Notes: generated by a model not told the origin, from the sequence alone. A DNA stretch of 64,000 bases from Wolfiporia cocos (GCA_029448655.1 JACCLO010000002.1:186001-250000), one strand, 5' to 3'. Shown: positions 11,351 to 22,685, numbered from the stretch's first letter. Made by a program: numbers and translations.

Positions 11351-12030
11351 CATACGGATTTCCCCATGAGAGATTATGTGTCCCAAGTATTCCACTTTGG
11401 ACTTCTCGAGCTTGCATTTCTCTGGTTTACATGTCAACTTATTTTGACGGAGAACCAGGAGGACCTTGTGTAGGATCTCTCTGTGTTCTTTCTGATTCTC
11501 CGTGAAAATAAGGATATCGTCCAAATATACAATGACCTTCCCGGTAAGGACTAGGTCTCTAGATATGTCGTTCATCAAGGTCTGGAACGTGCCTGGTGCA
11601 TTGCACATTCCGAAGAACATCACTAATGGCTCGTAGAGCCCTCTATTAGTGATGAAGGCGGCTTTTTCCTCGTCGCCTTCCTTGATTCGGACATTGGTGT
11701 ATCCCCAACGGATGTCCAGTTTAGAAAAATACTTAGCACGCTTTAGCTTGTTAAGCAGCTCCGTGATGAGTGGGAGTGGGTACTTGTTCTTCTTGGTCAT
11801 TTGGTTCAACTTCCGATAGTCCTGAATAGGTCGCAGCTTCCCATCTTTCTTTTTGACGAAGAAGAATGGTGCTCCCCATGGGGACTTCGATGGGTGGATG
11901 CGGCCTTTGCACAGCTGTTCTTCTAGGAAGTCATCCAATGCTTCTTGTTCCCTAGGCAAGAGGGCATAGATCTTGCCCGCGTATGGTTCAGAATTGGGGA
12001 GGAGTGCGATGGCGTGGTCCCATGGTCGCC
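11351..12030 (-). pseudogene. Element B reverse transcriptase
   Basis: Reverse transcriptase of the Ty3/Gypsy type. Motifs in order are RPWDHAI, SPWGAPFFFVKKKDGKLRP, DYRKLNQMT, the palm sequence [24 protein letters not shown], and the catalytic YLDDILIF, ending with YLGHIIS. The usual KxDLRxGY has Ile and Trp changes. The block is intact but cut at both ends by solo LTRs (12036-12604 upstream on the - strand and 10454-11350 downstream). Confidence 0.88.
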
Positions 12031-12035
12031 GTTCT

Positions 12036-12604
12036 TGACACAGACTAACCTGTCTGTGGGACCCTGTACGACAGGGGAATCCTATAACGCAGTACAGGAC
12101 GGTGCGCGACCGCAATAGCGGTGAACTGTCGGCTGTACCCTAAGGAGGGACTCCTAGAGTCGACGTGTTGAGGCAGCGCACAGTCAAGTAAGACGAGATG
12201 GGCCCCCGGCCAGAGTCGCACACAGAGCGAAGATAGAAAGGGGCTATGCCCAATTGTCGAGAATCTTAGGAATGGGGAGTAAGCCCACATTCCGTCGTAA
12301 TATATACATGAGCGATGGAGCTACTAGTACTGCCCTAAAGAGAAGGCCTGTGCGCCGTATCTACTGGGTCATGTGCTAAGTGACGCATCATGTAACTACT
12401 GTGACCATGCTAAGCGTTAGCCAAGCGTGAGTACCGGAGGCGCGCGCTACCCTACAGCGCTAAACTACTGGGTCAGATGATCTAGATGGCGAAGAGGAGA
12501 CGCTGGAGGTGGCTGAGGATCAGGAAGGCGCGCGCACGCCTAGCGGCGCCTGTGAATACCTATAGCGAGGGATGTCAGAACCCCCCACCGGGAATTCTGT
12601 GACA
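12036..12604 (-). repeat. Solo LTR, family 2 (569 bp), TSD GTTCT
   Basis: On the + strand TGACACAGACTAACC...ATTCTGTGACA, flanked by GTTCT at 12031-12035 and 12605-12609. Removing it restores the frame DTLPE-RRPWDHAI between protease linker and RT in element B. Confidence 0.93.
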
Positions 12605-13334
12605 GTTCTGGGAGTGTGTCAAATTCCTTTTCCTCGAACACGTCTTTGAATTCGTGCAAGTACTCAGGTACAACTTCCTCGAACGTTTTGGCTTCTGTGG
12701 TTTTGCCGGTAGCGATGGCAATTTCCATTGCCTTTGTGGCACGGACTCGCTCGGCGATGTCTGCTCGGCACTCGTCCCTGTTTCGGATCCATGCGTCAGC
12801 AAAAATATAGTAAATGTGATCACCGTCCTCAATCTGTTTGTGTTCGCAGTCACAAGAGAACGTGATCCGTTGCTTCTTCCAGTCGATGGAAGGGTTGTGG
12901 TCTTCGAGCCAGTCGAAGCCCAAGAAAATGTCCGCAGAGCTAAGTTCTGTGACGTGGAACTTGCGGGTTTCCAAGTGCGTGTCAATCTGCATCTGGAGCT
13001 CGACATAGTGCGTCATGAGTCCCATGCTGTTGGTTGATCCGTCCGCGTTGAACAGCTTGATGGGGCAGTCCAATGGGATCTGCTCAAGTTGGTGTTCCTC
13101 CACGTAGGACTTACTAATCACCGATCCAGTAGAACCAGAATGGATGAGAGCCTTTGTGAAGAGGGCATGTCTGTCGGGGTGGTGGAGAGTGATCGGTACT
13201 TCGATCTGCTTTCCCCGTTTTCCCATCTGGATGACCACTACACTTCCCCTGAGTTTCTCACCAGTTGAACCGGAACCCTGTGTTCCTCGCGTGGTTTCGC
13301 GGATCGAGTATGAACTGGGTGATTCTGTCCCCAT
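12605..13334 (-). pseudogene. Element B retropepsin-like protease and linker
   Basis: Aspartic protease region of the polyprotein. It shows VPITLHHPDRHALFTKALI followed by HSGSTGS, ending with the flap-like IFLGFDWLEDHNPSIDW motif, then a linker to the RT. The catalytic Asp of the family DSG(A/S) triad is His here (codon on 13142-13140), so the protease would be inactive. The frame also carries the last dUTPase motif (TRGTQGSGSTGE, about 13300-13265), which is out of frame with the rest of the dUTPase. It is cut by the solo LTR at 12604. Confidence 0.8.
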
Positions 13335-14029
13335 ACTCGACCTGATAATCTGCTCCGGTCTGATTATTCAGTATGACTTTTACTTGGCTGGTGTAGTCTT
13401 CGTCCACTACACCGCCTTCCACGTCAACTCCTTTGAGAGCAAGTCCGGATCGTGGAGCAATGCATCCATATACACTGGCTGGCATCCTGATTTTGATGCC
13501 AGTGTCCACGGTGATACGTTTTCCATTAGGAACGACGACCTCCTCCGCAGAGTATAGGTCGTACCCAGTGGCACCATCAATTTTGCATTCAGATGGGATT
13601 GCCCGTGGGTGGTCTAGGTGAATGTCGAGCGTGACGGTCTTTTTCTTGACGCGTCTACGCCGCAACTTCTTTTCTGATTTCTTAGGGGCACCTGATGTGT
13701 CTGCCATTTCCACATCAGGTGTCTCTACCGAGTCCACATCCATCGGAACATATGTTACATTAACATTGGAGGAATTAAGCACGGTGTTAGCCTCCTGCCA
13801 TGCTCCAGTGGGAGGCACCTCCAAGGCTGTTACAAATGAATCGTCGGAGCATGTTGAAGCTCCGTCGTCATTGTCTATGTCTGATTCTACGGATGCGAAA
13901 GGTACAGATATAGGTTCTAATATTGGGGCCCTGGTCTCTAGCCCATATAGTCCATCCACCAGTTCATTGTTCTCCGTGGCAGCCGAGTCACTTTTTTTTG
14001 GAATGTACTGGTTCTTCTACTTCCAATAC
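13258..14029 (-). pseudogene. Element B dUTPase domain upstream of protease
   Basis: dUTPase hydrolyses dUTP to dUMP and limits uracil in the cDNA. Trimeric dUTPase motifs are visible: motif 1 GATGYDLYSAEE, motif 2 CIAPRSGLA, motif 3 GGVVDEDYTSQVKVIL and motif 4 YGDRITQFILDP. Motif 5 (RGTQGSGSTG) is present but in another frame, so a frameshift just after DPR separates it. N-terminal to the domain is an acidic, Asp/Ser-rich stretch and a Lys/Arg-rich run (RRRRVKKK). The domain precedes the protease, unlike element A where it follows it. The first codons are cut by the 3' LTR of element A at 14030. Confidence 0.85.
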
Positions 14030-15264
14030 TGTTACGGGTCGAATACCCGTTCGTATATTCGAGTCGCGAATATAGATCGTTCTTCTGCACGTGGACTCGT
14101 TGTCGTGTGCAAGGCAAATACTCGTTAGATGCCTTCAGGTCCTAAGTGAAGTCCTTAGGAGATCGGTTAATATCCAATATGCGTTAGAGGATATAGTCTG
14201 TTCAAGTGCGAGTCTGATTGAATATAAGACTCGCCTAAGTCCGAGAAGTCAGTGTGCACTTCGAGGACTTAGTCGTTCGGTTGCTTGAGTGAGAAATACT
14301 GAGCGTAGTTTCCTACGTTTGAGAACGAGTATAAGACTTCTTGTTTGTACAACAAGGTCGAGCTAAAGAGCCTCGACAATAAGTACACGAGCTTTTTATA
14401 CTACGCTAGGTTTTAGGGGTCAAGTCCATCCCAGATGTCACCACTACTATCTACGCTATAGTACCAAACGTTTGATAAATATGCAGTGATGTATCCGAAA
14501 CTGACCCAGAAACCTTGGGTCCAACCCTGCTACCGCCCAACAACCCATCTCTATGCCTCGCCTCACACCTAACGTCCAACGTTCCATCAAGGAGGGCCTA
14601 AGTGCTCTACTCCTTAGGGAGAGCCTACAAGACAGAGGTCTGACGCTAAGGTCGAGTATGGCGACACGCAGACGAGCAAGGGATAGTCAAATAGTAGAGA
14701 AGGTGTTTAAGGGGGGATGCACCCCTGTGAGGCTACATTGAACTGTCTGAGGAGTACGCCTCAGACTGACCTAGCTTATATACATGCAACGCAATAACTA
14801 CTGATACTCCTGCCCTAAACTACCAGGCCTGTGCGCTAGCGCTAAGGGATAGGGGTACAGCCACATCACATGATACATCACGTTACTAAACGGGTTATCT
14901 TATCTAGTTACTCTCCATTGCAAGCGGCTATCTTCATGAGTCAGGTGATTGAACGTTAAAGTTATATGTTAGAACCGCGGGGCGGCTCAAGGCCCAGCGC
15001 CACAGCGTAAAACTGTGACAGAAACGATAGATAGGAATGATGATGGCGGTTGAACGCCATCTGTCAGCTAATAAATGATAAACAAGAAACGAGGGCAGAG
15101 TTGGATCTGCCAAAGGTGAAACGCGCCCTACATGCTAGTACAACTGGAGATACGCCCAGTAGAGTCACGAGTAGCCAGGGGGTTGGTTGCGCAACAAGTC
15201 CCTGTATCGTATTCGCCCGGTGGTGAGTTCCGTTCGTATTCGAAAAGTCAAAATAACCGTAACA
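14030..15264 (-). repeat. 3' LTR of element A, split by a solo LTR
   Basis: It reads as one 711-bp LTR once 14502-15020 and one GAAAC copy are removed. It contains the predicted TATA and transcript-start segment shared by all family 1 LTRs. Confidence 0.93.
14502..15020 (-). repeat. Solo LTR, family 2-like (519 bp), TSD GAAAC
   Basis: TGACCCAGAAACC...AAACTGTGACA on the + strand, flanked by GAAAC at 14497-14501 and 15021-15025. It is nested in the 3' LTR of element A and is therefore younger than A. Confidence 0.93.
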
Positions 15265-15302
15265 TCAGCTCCCCTCTAAGCATTCGTCGTCCTCGACGAA
15301 TC

Positions 15303-17939
15303 TCACAAGCCTCCCCTCTCAGAGAGCCTCGGCGTCCTGCTCGTTGTAGATGTCACCGTTTCCACTGAGGGACGGGGTTGTAGGAGTTCGCCATACGAAG
15401 TGTTGGCGGCATTCATTCTGTCGATGACCTGGTTGATTGAGCCCACAAGTTCGGCAAATGTAGTCGGGACAATTGAGGATCCAGTGGCTGGCGGAGCCAC
15501 ATTGTCGACAGGGTTGTTTGGGCGAGGGTCTTGCTGGTACTCGTAGCGAGGGGATATCGCGGAGATATTCGTTGTGTCGATACCTCCAGTGGTGTGCGGC
15601 CCGGTGGAGGTTCCGTGTCGCCCATGTGGGTAAGGAGGCGGAGTCTCGTTCGTGCTCCCTCGCACCTCGCTCAAATTCCTCGCGGGTAATGCTCTGCACT
15701 GATGGAGATCGTCGAATAGGCGGCGTGCTATTCGCTCTTCGCTGTCGAGCTGGGGTAGCCCTAGGGCTCGTCGGGCGTGCAGGTGGTTCACGTCTCCCGT
15801 CGCCTCCCATACCAGGAATATGCGGCGTCGGGTCTCTAACTCCTGTTTGGCGGGCTCTCTGAGTCTCGGTAGGCAGAGGAAATAATACTCTATCGCGTTC
15901 CATAAAATCAAACGGCCTTGCAACTCGGTGTTGTTCGTCGGTGGTGAAAAAGCGGGCGGGTCGTGGTATGTATTCGGGTCGGTTGGGAGTAGCGTGCTCG
16001 CGATCCTCAAAGTCGTTGAGCACGTGTCGTAATCGGGCCGTTGTGGTGGTGGCCAATCTGTCGATAAGTCTGTCGGTGAGTAATTCGAGTCCCTCTCTCT
16101 GCACCCTGATCTGCCCCTCCATTCGGACAAGGTCCTCGGTGATGTTCTGGTACGAGCTGTATATGTGGGTGAGGTCCTGCGCGATGTCGAAGAGGGTCGA
16201 CCAGCCATCAGTTCTGCCAGCAAAAGGTCCCTCGGCCCTGTACCAGAGGAGGGCGTGTCTGATCTGAAGATGTTGGGGGGAGTACCTTCTTGGTGGCGTA
16301 CCTCTCGGCCGGCCTTCTCGACGGTCTGCGTCACCGGGGGTCGTGGTGCGACGGGGGAGCTGGTGGCGAGTCGTCGACATACTATTACTGTTCTGTTTTC
16401 GAGTGTCGGGGTTGTTCTGACTCTCGTTCTGTGGTAGCCTTTTATCAGCTCTCTGGAATGCTCCAGATTTCCCTCGTCTTCCCAAGAATTATCGGCCGTG
16501 GCATAGCCTTTCCATTTGATGAAGTACTGATGCTTCTTTCCTCGCCATCTGTCAGCCAGGATGGCTTCGACTTCGTATTCTTCTTGTCCCTTGATGATAT
16601 CAGGTGGCGGCCGTAGATAATTGGGTCCATGCACCCTTGTTTCCTTGAATGGTTTCAGTAATGCGGCGTGGAAGACAGGGTGAATTCTCCAGCTCGTTGG
16701 TAGTTGCAGCCGGTAGGTCGTGGGCCCCATCTTTTCCGTGATGGTGAAGGGTCCTTCTCTTCTTGGTGCCAACTTGTTTGATTCGTAAGGTATCATCAAG
16801 TTCTTCACATCAAGCCAGACCTTGTCTCCTTTCTCAAGCCAGGGTAATTCTCGGAGGAATCGTCCTGCCATTCTTTTCTGGGCTAGTTCATGTGCAATGA
16901 ATGCCATCTTTCGCACCTCCTTGATTTTCTTGATCCTGTCGACTGCTGCCGGGACGTTCCCTATCCTGTCATAGTCTGGGAATCCCCTTGGGACATAACC
17001 AAGGATTATTTCAAGTGGCGCAGGCCGGTTTTCGGTTCGTCTGATGTTGTGCGCAAATTCGACGTCAGGTAATCGTTGAACCCATTGGAAAGGGTTGTTC
17101 ATGCAATAAATTCGAAGGTATACTTCGATCTGTTGGTTCATCCTTTCCGTTTGTCCGTCTGTCTGTGGGTGGTACGCTGTACTCATTGCTGATTCCGTTC
17201 CTTGCAACCTGCATAACTCTCTGAAGAGCTTTGATGCGAATTGCGGCCCTCTATCGGAGATGATTTTTCGGGGGATACCATACTGCGAGTAGATTTTCCG
17301 GTGGAATATTTCTGCCACTCCTTCACTTGTGATCATTTTGTCGCATGGGGTGAGAGAGATCGCCTTAGACAGGCCATGGTCGACGATCACCATCATGGAG
17401 TCATATTTTCCGACTTTCGGCAGATCGGTGACAAAGTCGACCGAGCACTGTGAAAATGGAAGAGCATCTTCTCGTGTCGGTATCGGTTGTAGCGGGGGTT
17501 TTATCGGATTCCAATCAGGTTTCATCTGTTGACAGATTGCACAACCTCGAACATATTCCGCTATTGTCGTTCCCATGTCGGGCCACCAGAAATGGGCCTT
17601 GACCTTTATTGTCGTGCCCCAGATCCCAGGGTGTCCTGCTGGGATCGAATCATGATATTTGGAGATGACGTCTTGTCGGAGTTTTTCGTCTTTTGGCACG
17701 TACATCCTATCCTTATAGAGTAGGACCCCGTCTGTTTCTTGCCAGTCGTCTGCCGTGATTCCTGAGGGAAATTCGCCCTCGTTTCTTAGTGCGTGGAGAG
17801 CCTGTTCCGCAGATTGATCTCGATCTTTGGCGTCTTTGATCCGATCGATGATCGGTATCTGGATCGCATGTATTACCAGCTCATCCGGGATCATTGTTAT
17901 TCCCTCATTGTCCCCTTCGCTCTCGTCAAGGTGGTACAA
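15303..17939 (-). CDS. Element A integrase, chromodomain and long C-terminal tail
   Basis: Integrase of the chromovirus type. The zinc module is [11 protein letters not shown]...CAICQQMK. The core has [19 protein letters not shown] and [14 protein letters not shown] (D, D, E). A GPY/F module ([15 protein letters not shown]) and a chromodomain ([11 protein letters not shown]...QYFIKWKGY...NSWEDEGNL) follow; chromodomains guide integration to heterochromatin. After the chromodomain the frame stays open about 380 codons to TGA 15305-15303. That region overlaps the zinc-knuckle ORF, and I cannot tell which frame is translated. The segment upstream of integrase is one nucleotide out of frame with RNase H (near 17935), so this copy needs a frameshift or is broken there. 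Confidence 0.85.
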   Translation of the reverse strand: MYHLDESEGDNEGITMIPDELVIHAIQIPIIDRIKDAKDRDQSAEQALHALRNEGEFPSGITADDWQETDGVLLYKDRMYVPKDEKLRQDVISKYHDSIPAGHPGIWGTTIKVKAHFWWPDMGTTIAEYVRGCAICQQMKPDWNPIKPPLQPIPTREDALPFSQCSVDFVTDLPKVGKYDSMMVIVDHGLSKAISLTPCDKMITSEGVAEIFHRKIYSQYGIPRKIISDRGPQFASKLFRELCRLQGTESAMSTAYHPQTDGQTERMNQQIEVYLRIYCMNNPFQWVQRLPDVEFAHNIRRTENRPAPLEIILGYVPRGFPDYDRIGNVPAAVDRIKKIKEVRKMAFIAHELAQKRMAGRFLRELPWLEKGDKVWLDVKNLMIPYESNKLAPRREGPFTITEKMGPTTYRLQLPTSWRIHPVFHAALLKPFKETRVHGPNYLRPPPDIIKGQEEYEVEAILADRWRGKKHQYFIKWKGYATADNSWEDEGNLEHSRELIKGYHRTRVRTTPTLENRTVIVCRRLATSSPVAPRPPVTQTVEKAGREVRHQEGTPPNIFRSDTPSSGTGPRDLLLAELMAGRPSSTSRRTSPTYTARTRTSPRTLSEWRGRSGCRERDSNYSPTDLSTDWPPPQRPDYDTCSTTLRIASTLLPTDPNTYHDPPAFSPPTNNTELQGRLILWNAIEYYFLCLPRLREPAKQELETRRRIFLVWEATGDVNHLHARRALGLPQLDSEERIARRLFDDLHQCRALPARNLSEVRGSTNETPPPYPHGRHGTSTGPHTTGGIDTTNISAISPRYEYQQDPRPNNPVDNVAPPATGSSIVPTTFAELVGSINQVIDRMNAANTSYGELLQPRPSVETVTSTTSRTPRLSERGGL
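15319..16380 (-). CDS. Extra ORF of element A with two CCHC zinc knuckles
   Basis: Starting at ATG 16380-16378 and ending at TGA 15321-15319, this frame encodes 353 residues downstream of the chromodomain, in the position of a retroviral env-like third gene. The N-terminal half is Arg/Pro-rich, then comes a helical stretch likely to be coiled coil (about residues 60-125). The C-terminus has two zinc knuckles: [14 protein letters not shown] (CX2CX4HX4C) and [16 protein letters not shown] (CX2CX6HX4C). This is a nucleic-acid-binding signature usually seen in Gag, but Gag has its own knuckle. The frame overlaps the Pol tail (15303-16440), which is also open. The open frame extends further upstream (to 16485), but that part shadows the chromodomain. 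Role unknown: a second nucleocapsid-like or accessory protein is possible. Confidence 0.6.
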   Translation of the reverse strand: MSTTRHQLPRRTTTPGDADRREGRPRGTPPRRYSPQHLQIRHALLWYRAEGPFAGRTDGWSTLFDIAQDLTHIYSSYQNITEDLVRMEGQIRVQREGLELLTDRLIDRLATTTTARLRHVLNDFEDREHATPNRPEYIPRPARFFTTDEQHRVARPFDFMERDRVLFPLPTETQRARQTGVRDPTPHIPGMGGDGRREPPARPTSPRATPARQRRANSTPPIRRSPSVQSITREEFERGAREHERDSASLPTWATRNLHRAAHHWRYRHNEYLRDIPSLRVPARPSPKQPCRQCGSASHWILNCPDYICRTCGLNQPGHRQNECRQHFVWRTPTTPSLSGNGDIYNEQDAEAL

Positions 17940-20410
17940 CCTTGCCTTGAGAGCGTGTCGGCCATGACCAACTTTCTTCCGGGGATGTGCTGTAACTTTA
18001 GATCAAACTGCGAGAGGAACAGATGCCATCTTGCTTGACGTCGGTTTAGGCGCTGGGGGCTTCTCCAGTACGTCAGGTTTTGATGATCGCTTCGGATCAA
18101 GATCCGATGCGGTGCCCCTTCTAACAGATGCCGCCATTCTTCTAATGCGCGGACTATTCCGAGTAGTTCGCGATCGTAGATTTCGTAGTTTCGCTCGGCC
18201 GGTGTTAGTGACTGTGAGAGATATCCCACAGGTTGTTCACGCCCTGTTTCATCCGTCTGTTTCAGTACTGCTCTTGTAGCGTACTGGGAGGCATCCGTTT
18301 CAAGGATGAAGGGTCTTTCTTTATCCGGTGTCCCCAGCACCGGCGCCGTTGTAAACGCTTTCTTCATGAAATCGAACGCTTGCTGTTCTTTATCCGTCCA
18401 TTGGAATCCTGTTCCTGTGACGGTTTTCGTGAGGTCCACTAGCGGTCGTGCGTGCGTCGAATAATGGTCTATGAATTTTCGGTAGAAGTTTGCGAATCCT
18501 AAGAAGGACCTGACTTCTTTGAGATTTCGGGGGGTCGGCCACTCTTTGATTCCTTTGAGTTTCGCCGGGTCCATCTGAATGTTTCCCGGGGTGATGACTA
18601 ATCCCAGAAACTCAACTCTGTTGACGCTGAAGGCGCATTTCTCGGGCTTCACAAAGAGGTGATTATCCACCAGTTTCTGGAGGATTCGCCGTTCTCGTTC
18701 CTTGTGCGTTTTCTCATCTTCAGAGAAAATGAGGATGTCGTCCATGTAGACGAGCACCCATCCTTTGAGGATTTCTTCTTTCAAGATTTCATTCATCATT
18801 GCTTGAAAAGTTCCTGGCGCGTTGCATAGTCCGAAAAACATAACCGTGGGTTCGTATAACCCTCGATTTGTTTTGAAGGCTGCTTTCCATTCGTCCCCTG
18901 CCTTGATTCGAACATTGTTGTATCCCGCTCTAAGGTCCATCTTCGTAAAGATTTTCGCTCCCTTTAGCTTTTCTAGGAGCTCTGAGATAAGTGGCAAGGG
19001 ATAGACATTCTTTATTGTCCATTCGTTCAGATATCGATAATCTTGGCATGGTCGTAGGCCGTCGTCTTTCTTTGGGACGAAAAAGAATGGTGACGCCATC
19101 GGGGATTTTGAAGGGACTATGAATCCCTTGGCCAGGTTTTCTTTCAGTAATTCGTCCATCGCCTGTTGCTCCTTTGGTGATAGTGCATAGACTTTGCAGT
19201 CTCTCGGCACGAAGTTGGGTTTTAATTCGATTGTGTGGTCCCATGGTCTCGATGGGGGGAACGCTGCTGCAGATTCCTTGCTGAACACTTTGGCGAAGTT
19301 CAACAGGTGTTTCGGGACCATTTCCTCGATCGTTTTTTCTGGTTCGCGGGTTTTCTGCGCGAATTCTTGGGATTTCGTTAATGCTCTCTTGACAGCATTA
19401 ATGATCTGTATCTTCGTTCGGAACTTTTTTCTCGTCTCCCCTTTTCTCCCTATAATTCTAGGGTTATCTTTTACGAATCGTCGGATTGCTTCGTATTCGT
19501 CGGGGGTGTATAATCTTTGAGCTGTCTCTTCTGATTGGTCTGTTGACCCGAACCCCTTTTCTCCCCTTTCTGTCTCGTCTAGGTTTTCGACTTCAACGAT
19601 GTCAGGGGTTAGGTGTCGTTCAAATATTATCTGGGCTATCCACATGCCTGGGATAATTCGGTGTGCTTTGTCCGAGTAGTTGAAGATGATGGCTCCTATG
19701 TCTCCTCGGTAATCCGAGTCTATGACTCCGGCCTGGACTACCAGTCCATGTTTGAGGGTGTTGCCTGACCGTCCGGCCAACCTCCCATACGATCCCTTCG
19801 GGATCTTCATTTTTACTCCTGTGGAGATGAGTTTCCATCCTCCGGCGGGGATCTCGGTTTCTTCTGTGGCATAAAGGTCGTATCCTGCGGCTTCTTGGGT
19901 TCCCCTTGTTGGAATTTTTCCTTTCGGGGCAACTACCATTTCTACCGTGTCCATTCGGATCGTGGTTTCTTGTTTCTTTTCTTCTGCCCCTAGTATTGAT
20001 CGTACATCGACTGTTTGGTCCCTCCAGTCGATTGTGGGGTTTTCGTCTTTTAGCCATCCATACCCTAGAATCATATTTTCTGTTCCGATCAATCCTACCA
20101 GGAATCGGACCTTTCGTGTTTTCTGGGTCTTCGGATATCGTAGTAGTATGGTGGCTTCTCAATCTATTCGCCTATCTTTGTTTTCCGTTCCATCAACGTT
20201 TTTGACGATAATCGGGTTCTTCAAGGGTTGCGTGGGCACCTTGTATTTTTCTACCACTCTGCTGTGGATCAGGTTCGACGTTGCTCCTGAGTCGATTAAT
20301 GCATTGCACTTCACGGGTTTTGCCAGCGTCATGATTACCGGGATGAAGAGGGATCGATTCTTCTCGAACGAGGTAATTACATGTGCTGCTTTCCCGGAGG
20401 GTAAGACCGT
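17897..20410 (-). pseudogene. Element A protease-dUTPase-RT-RNase H polyprotein
   Basis: Protease: ALIDSGATSNLI (about 20305-20270) with the catalytic DSGA, flap-side [16 protein letters not shown]. dUTPase follows (about 19920-19541): [50 protein letters not shown] and EKGFGSTD; motif 2 has Gly where Pro is usual. [34 protein letters not shown] and YMDDILIF. RNase [43 protein letters not shown], then [19 protein letters not shown] at 20161-20159 separates the protease from the rest; element E has CAA there. The frame is -1 relative to Gag. The 3' end is one nucleotide off the integrase frame. Confidence 0.9.
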
Positions 20411-20421
20411 GGGCTTCCCTC

Positions 20422-21977
20422 CTAGGCAAAATCCTGTTCTTCTACGAGCTGAGCTAGGAGCTCGGGGTTCTTGGCTTTCAGAGCCCTAATTGCTGTGACT
20501 GCTCTGTTCGCGGTGATGTATTCAGTCTCTTCCTCAGAGACTTCCTCAATGCGAACTTCTTGCTCGGCTTCTTCTTCTTCGGTCTTTCGAGTAGTCCGCC
20601 TGGGGTGGGCTGGCTTCTTTGATTTCTTTGGGCAGTCTCGCGACATATGCCCTGGCTGATGGCAGGTGAAACACTTTCCCTTCTTGATGTGATCGTCCCT
20701 TTCCTGGGTGGTCATTCGATCTACATCCATCGCATTCGGATCTTTTGGTGTGGTCGTCTGTGGAGCGCTAGTGCGTCCGTTATTCTGGTTCGGGGCTTGC
20801 CAAGCCTTTTTCTTGACAAACGTTTTATCACGTTTCAAGAATATCTTGTACGTATTTTCGTAGTACGAGGCAGCGGACTGCCATTTGTCAATGGTCGCTG
20901 GTAGCGGCCGAACACCGATGATGTATCGGGTCGTATGTTCCGGTAACCCTTTTTCGAAGAGGGTTATGAGCAGCGCATTTCCGTCTGCGCTGTATCGGTC
21001 GTACTGGGCCTTCCCGGCCAGGTTATTAAACTCGGTGATATAATCATCAATGTCTTTTCGGTCCTGGGTTATGTCCAGGATCTTCTTCCATGCTTTCTGT
21101 ACCTCCTCGATGGCTCCAAAGGCCTTCTGAAAGTCTGCATCGAACTGCGCAAGACTAGGCGGGAAGAATCGTTTTGTCACGGGGTTCGTATAAACTCGGT
21201 GATAGTTCTGTTTCCATTGGCCCATTTTCCCCTTGTTCGAGATATAAGAGAGGATAAAGATCACTCTCTGAACGTCGTTCTGGAACGATGTTTTGTACAT
21301 TGTAAACCAGGAATTGCACTGGTTTATGAAGTTCTGCATGTCGGATCTTTCCCCGTCGAATACGTCTGGGGGGTTGATCTTTATCATCGGGGGTCGATAG
21401 TACGGGTTCGGCGCCGGAGGTTGAGGCTGCGGCGCATTCGGTGGTGGAGGTCCTTCTGGAGGTCCTCCTCCTCCCGGGTTTCCTCCACCCGGGTTTCCTG
21501 GGTTTCCTCCGGGGTTCCCGGGGTTTCCTCCTCCGAGTCCTCCAGGAGGGGGAGCATTCCCTCCTCCAAGTCCGAGGTTTCCTCCCAGTCCTCCTCCGCT
21601 TGTACCTGTGGAGGTTCGTCCAAATAGGCCTGAAGGCCATGTTCCTGGGTTTGTTGTTCCCATTCCTCCGCTTGGGCTAATCCAAGACGGATTTCCTCCG
21701 CTACCCACTCCGGGTGCGTTCTGTGGGGGGTTTCCAAAGAGGTTTGTTCCTCCAGCCATAGACCCAACCCCACTCTGCGCAAAAGCAGATACAAATCGTG
21801 GAGGGTCCTGTCCTCCGGTCTGGCTGTTATCTGTTCCTGTAAAGTTTCCAGGATTTCTCCCATCATCTCCAATGCGCTCAATTCCTGCCATTCCTGTGGC
21901 GCCCGAAGGCTGATTCGTATTTCCATCGGCATCGGAGGTTCTGTTGATAGTTTCGGTTTCGTTTTTGGTCAACACTG
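20422..21977 (-). CDS. Element A Gag, main part
   Basis: Gag forms the intracellular particle. From the right this frame has an acidic/Asn-rich region, a Gly/Asn/Pro-rich low-complexity domain (about 21680-21420), then the conserved retrotransposon Gag core (INPPDVFDGERSDMQNFINQ, FILSYI, GMRPLPATI-like region), and a CCHC zinc knuckle CFTCHQPGHMSRDC (about 20690-20640), ending with a Lys/Glu-rich tail and TAG 20424-20422. The true N-terminus is in 22686-22946, separated by a solo LTR. The frame upstream of 21977 reads into that LTR and is not Gag. Confidence 0.88.
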
Positions 21978-22685
21978 TGTTACGGGTCGAATACCCGTTC
22001 GTATATTCGAGTCGCGAATATAAATCGTTCTTCTGCACGTAGGCACGCAGCCGTGTGCAAGGCAAATACTCGTTAGATGCCTTCGGGTCCTAAGTGAAGT
22101 CCTTAGGAGATCGGTTAATATCCAATACGCGTTAGAGGATATAATCTGTTCAAGTGCGAGTCGAATAGAATATAAGACTTGCCTAAGTCCGAGAAGTCAG
22201 TGTGCACTTCGAGGACTTAGTCGTTCGGTTGCTCGAATGAGAAATACTGAGCGTAGTTTCCTACGTTTGAGAACGAGTATAAGACTTCTTGTTTGTACAA
22301 CAAGGTCGAGCTGAAGAGCCTCGACAGTAGATACATTAGTTTATATACTACGTTGGGTTTCAGGGGTCAAGTCTGTCCCAGATGTCACCGATACTATCTA
22401 CGCTATAGTGCCAAACGTTTGATAGGTATGTAGTGATATACCTGAGACGATAGATAGGAATGATGGCGGTTGAACGCCATCTATCAGCTAACAAACGGTG
22501 AACATGAGATGATGGCAGAGTTGGATCTGCCAAAGATGAAACGCGCCCCATAGACTAGTACAACTGGGGATGCGCCCAGTAGAGTCACGAGTAGCCAGGG
22601 GAGTTGGTTGCGCAACAAGTCCCTGTATCGTATTCGCCCAGTGGTGAGTTCTGTAGATATTCGAAGAATCAAAATAACTGTAACA
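21978..22685 (-). repeat. Solo LTR, family 1 (708 bp), TSD CACTG, inside Gag
   Basis: TGTTACGGG...AACTGTAACA on the + strand, flanked by CACTG at 21973-21977 and 22686-22690. It is a family 1 LTR inside the Gag gene of a family 1 element, so it is younger than the A insertion or was carried by it. Confidence 0.95.

Noticed and set aside
21384..21932. Glu-rich second frame within Gag of element A (and 61149-61733 in E)
   Set aside because: A shadow frame of the Gly/Asn/Pro repeat. It is present in both copies only because the Gag sequence is conserved.
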